From positions 7,233,661 through 7,297,660 of the forward strand of contig OY759261.1 of assembly GCA_963662155.1 (NCBI GenBank): DNA of 64,000 nucleotides, in the 5' to 3' direction. The position numbers and the translations under genes were made by a program. The first letter of the stretch is position 1. Each line of letters begins with the position of its first letter. Below the pieces are notes generated by a model. That model saw only the letters and a list, made by a program, of their open reading frames with translations, made no database searches and was not told the DNA's origin. Source of the DNA: Lamellibrachia columna. Lineage: Eukaryota > Annelida > Polychaeta > Sabellida > Siboglinidae. Shown here one piece after another: positions 61,500 through 64,000 of this stretch.

Positions 61500-61984
61500 T
61501 GGATCACTTTTACTGAGTTATATTTTGTACTATAGTGTTTCTAAATATTGCTGAATCAGGTAGATATTTCTAAACGAAGCGTTATAACTTCGAGTGATCT
61601 GCCCCTCTGCGAGACATTATAGATCCAACCTCCATACATCGCATATATGATTAATACAGATGTGTCTCACGTAGATAATGTTTGATTGATACATGTTTAC
61701 CTATCCAACAATGCTTAATGTTAAGGACGTAAGGAATACATAAACATGGACATGCAACATATGCACACCTCGTTAGTGTAATAAGTGTGATATATCCAAA
61801 CATATTTCAATTGACCAAAGAATGCTTTTTTATAAAATGTTGTGTTGATGTGTACACATTAAATTTAGTAAATAATAATAGTAATGTATGATGTTGACGT
61901 ATAGTTACATTTTGAGACTTACACGGACATATGTAGCGGAGTGATTAAACTGGTGCATCGAAATATCGTGTACACACACACATA

Positions 61985-62024
<40 letters not shown>

Positions 62025-62330
62025 AAGTGATATATTTACTTAAATTACATACATAAGGTAATATCTGACATAATGGTAGTAAACGTTTTCGGTAAAAAGG
62101 AATTAACACCAGGATTTTGGCGAGTACACACGGATTTCGTTGTTTTGTTTCCTCATGCGAGCTTAACAGAAGACATAGTTAACAAGTCTATTAGCCTAAA
62201 GTGTTCTTTTGAACGCAAATACAGCCTTATTCAAGGCTAACGTAGCAAACTAATTAAAACTAAATTGTATGATGTAGCCGTGCAAACGGCAGTTAAAGGC
62301 CACATGGCACTTAATTTGTGGCAGTTGTTG
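61500..62330. other. PON-C downstream region, no gene
   Basis: 61560-61950 matches the downstream regions of A and B up to the point where the inverted-repeat element sits there; here the match ends. A short (TA)n lies at 61988-62020. The remainder shows no coding sequence. Confidence 0.5.
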
Positions 62331-63345
62331 TAACTGGGTGGACTTCGTCAAGTCTGTGTGCGAGAAGTCCTGGCCTGCAGTACAGGCAGATAGTTTTAGT
62401 TTTGAGTGTAGGGGATGTACGGAGATGAAGGAACTAGAGGTGGAGTTGGAAGAGATGAGAGGCTGCTCGTTGTGGCAATGGTGGGAAGGGAACAGAAGGG
62501 TTTTGCCGGTAATTCCGGTGGGGGAACAGTAGATTATAAAGTGGGGAAAGACAAGAGAGATGCTAGGGAGAGCTCACTTCAGCCTGGGAGGAAGCTGAGA
62601 AGAGGGAAGGTGACATGTCGTAGGGAGACAGGACTTAATGAGACGGGAAGGAAAGGAACGGGAGGGAAGACAACCGGAGTGAAGGAGAGGGGAGTGGTAG
62701 AGACAAGCGCGAAGGAGAGGGAAGTTGGTGAGACAGGAGGGAAGGGGCCAGGACCTAATGTGATGGAAGGGATTGAAAAGAAGAGCTATTCTGCAGCAGT
62801 GATAAAGGGGTTGAGGAAGAGAGCGAGGTTGTTTGTGGGGGATTCGATAGTTAGGAAGACCGACAGAGTCTTAAACAAGGGAGATGATGTGGTGGTCTGC
62901 TTGCCTGGAGCCAAAATAGAGACATTAACTGAGAGGTAGAAAACATCGTACGTTCGGGTAAGTGTGGATCTGTTTTAGTACACATAGTGACAAATAACGT
63001 AGAGAGGGAGGGTACAACTGCCATAGTTAGGAAATATAGGCAGTTGGTTAGAACACTAAAACAGACGCGGGATGAGCAGGTAATACTGTCAGGGATTTTA
63101 CCAGTAATGGGCAGGAGGGGTCACACATATCGAAATTGCCGGGGGATGGCAATTAACATGTTAGTCCAGAAGCTAAGTAGGGAATAGAAAGTTGGATTTG
63201 TTGGGAGGGCTGATATGTACATGAAGGATGGGTTTCATCTAAGTGGAAAGGGAGCAGCAGTATTCGCGGACGAACTTTCAGCAGCAGTAGATAGTGGCAT
63301 GGATACAATGATACATATTTTGGTAGTAAACATTGTTTAAACTAG
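62331..63345 (+). mobile_element. LINE ORF1: Cys cluster, coiled coil, SGNH esterase, with frameshifts
   Basis: The start reads CGSCCNWVDFVKSVCEKSW and FECRGCTEMKELEVELEEM, a Cys-rich finger followed by a short helix. After a frameshift comes a Gly/Lys/Arg-rich linker, then RARLFVGDSIVRKTDRVLNK. This is block I of an SGNH/GDSL esterase (Ser codon 62844-62846). After stops, VHIVTNNVEREGT is the block III Asn region. Finally GRADMYMKDGFHLSGKGAAV gives the Asp-x-x-His block (63227-63238). SGNH domains are known in ORF1 proteins of CR1/L2-group LINEs. A stop after LSRE and several frame changes inactivate this copy. Confidence 0.8.
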
Positions 63346-63419
63346 AAGTGCAGGGGGTTACCTAGAGGTGTCTCAAGCTGAACAAGCAAGCCACTAGTAC
63401 AGACAAACCAATATCAAAT

Positions 63420-64000
63420 CGTCCGAAAAAAACCAGCTATGAAACAGGTTATAGATGCGTATGTTTATATGCATGGAGAATAGTAAATAAGATAAACGAA
63501 ATACACATTATGGCAGAAGATATTGACCCTCACATAATTGGTATAAATGAATCATGGGCCAACATAGACATAACATATGCTGAATTAGGACTGACAGGAT
63601 TGGTAATGTTTAGGAAAGATCGAACCGGAAGAGGGGGAGTGGGAGTTATTTTATATGTTAAAGAATCTATTCAGGCTTATGAAATAAAACTAGAAAGGGA
63701 AGCAGCTTGCGATGAAGCTGTTTGATGCAAAATTGTTTCAGGAAATTCAAAATGAACTATTATATTAGTTTACCGAAGTCCAAACATAAACGAAGAGGAC
63801 AACACAAAAATAAAAAACGTTATAAAGGAAGTTAGTAAAGGGGAATGTATCATAATGGGATATTTTAGCCATGGACACATACAATGAAATTATCTAGAGA
63901 GCACAGGGAGTGAGGACCAACCATTTCTAATTTTAATCCAGGATAGCTTTCTTACTCAGCACGTGCTAGAACCAACCAGGGGAGAAAATGCATTATATAT
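63420..64000 (+). mobile_element. LINE ORF2 start: APE endonuclease, runs off the window
   Basis: CLYAWRIVNKINEIH, then IDPHIIGINESWANIDITY (catalytic Glu), RKDRTGRGGVGVILYVKES, a stop at 63722, then VYRSPNINEEDNTKIKNVI, KEVSKGECIIMGYFSHGHIQ and STGSEDQPFLILIQDSFLTQ, HVLEPTRGENALYI. The catalytic box normally GDFNHG is GYFSHG, so Asp and Asn are both lost. Same family as 20101-21825, 54972-56035 and others. It continues beyond 64000. Confidence 0.85.

Overview
This is animal nuclear DNA, AT-rich and crowded with transposon debris and long (TA)n, (CA)n, (GA)n and (CACG)n arrays. There are no bacterial-style operons. Coding information is in short exons with GT/AG boundaries, and the mobile elements (CR1/L2-like and related APE-type LINEs, hAT, short inverted-repeat elements) are those common in marine invertebrates. 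I cannot name the species; a mollusc, annelid, cnidarian or amphioxus would all fit.

The only host gene family recognised with confidence is paraoxonase (PON)/arylesterase. Three complete nine-exon paralogues lie in tandem on the + strand: PON-A (7032-17360), PON-B (33658-42034) and PON-C (50986-61118). A relic last exon (31155-31291) marks a fourth copy. Joining the exons gives open frames of about 348, 347 and 348 codons, with the same intron phases in every copy. All three have Leu and Val where human PON1 has the catalytic pair His115/His134, and Gly where it has the calcium ligand Asp269. PON-B has also lost the equivalents of Glu53 and Asn224. The fold seems kept but the classical lactonase centre does not, which suggests a non-enzymatic or changed role.

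The 5' parts of the genes are duplicated separately. Exon 1 (signal peptide), its upstream block and part of intron 1 occur as repeated units: intact exon 1 at 7032, 33658, 48125 and 50986, and a truncated one at 9796. Each has a minimal AUG-UAA upstream ORF 8 bases before the main ATG.

Layout: 1-4800, two LINE fragments meeting head to head inside their RT domains (one with a 2A-like motif, one with a PHD-like finger and a 25-bp minisatellite). 4800-17700, PON-A and its 5' repeats. 17700-31100, a transposon graveyard (inverted-repeat element, LINE pieces, a hAT transposase relic with an in-frame 27-bp minisatellite, (TA)n arrays). 31100-43700, pseudo-exon and PON-B, with LINE pieces in intron 1 and a 643-bp foldback element carrying a NADAR-like fragment in intron 2. 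43700-47600, mostly non-coding. 47600-61500, two exon-1 units and PON-C. 62300-64000, a LINE with an SGNH-esterase ORF1 and the start of the APE domain of ORF2, running off the window.
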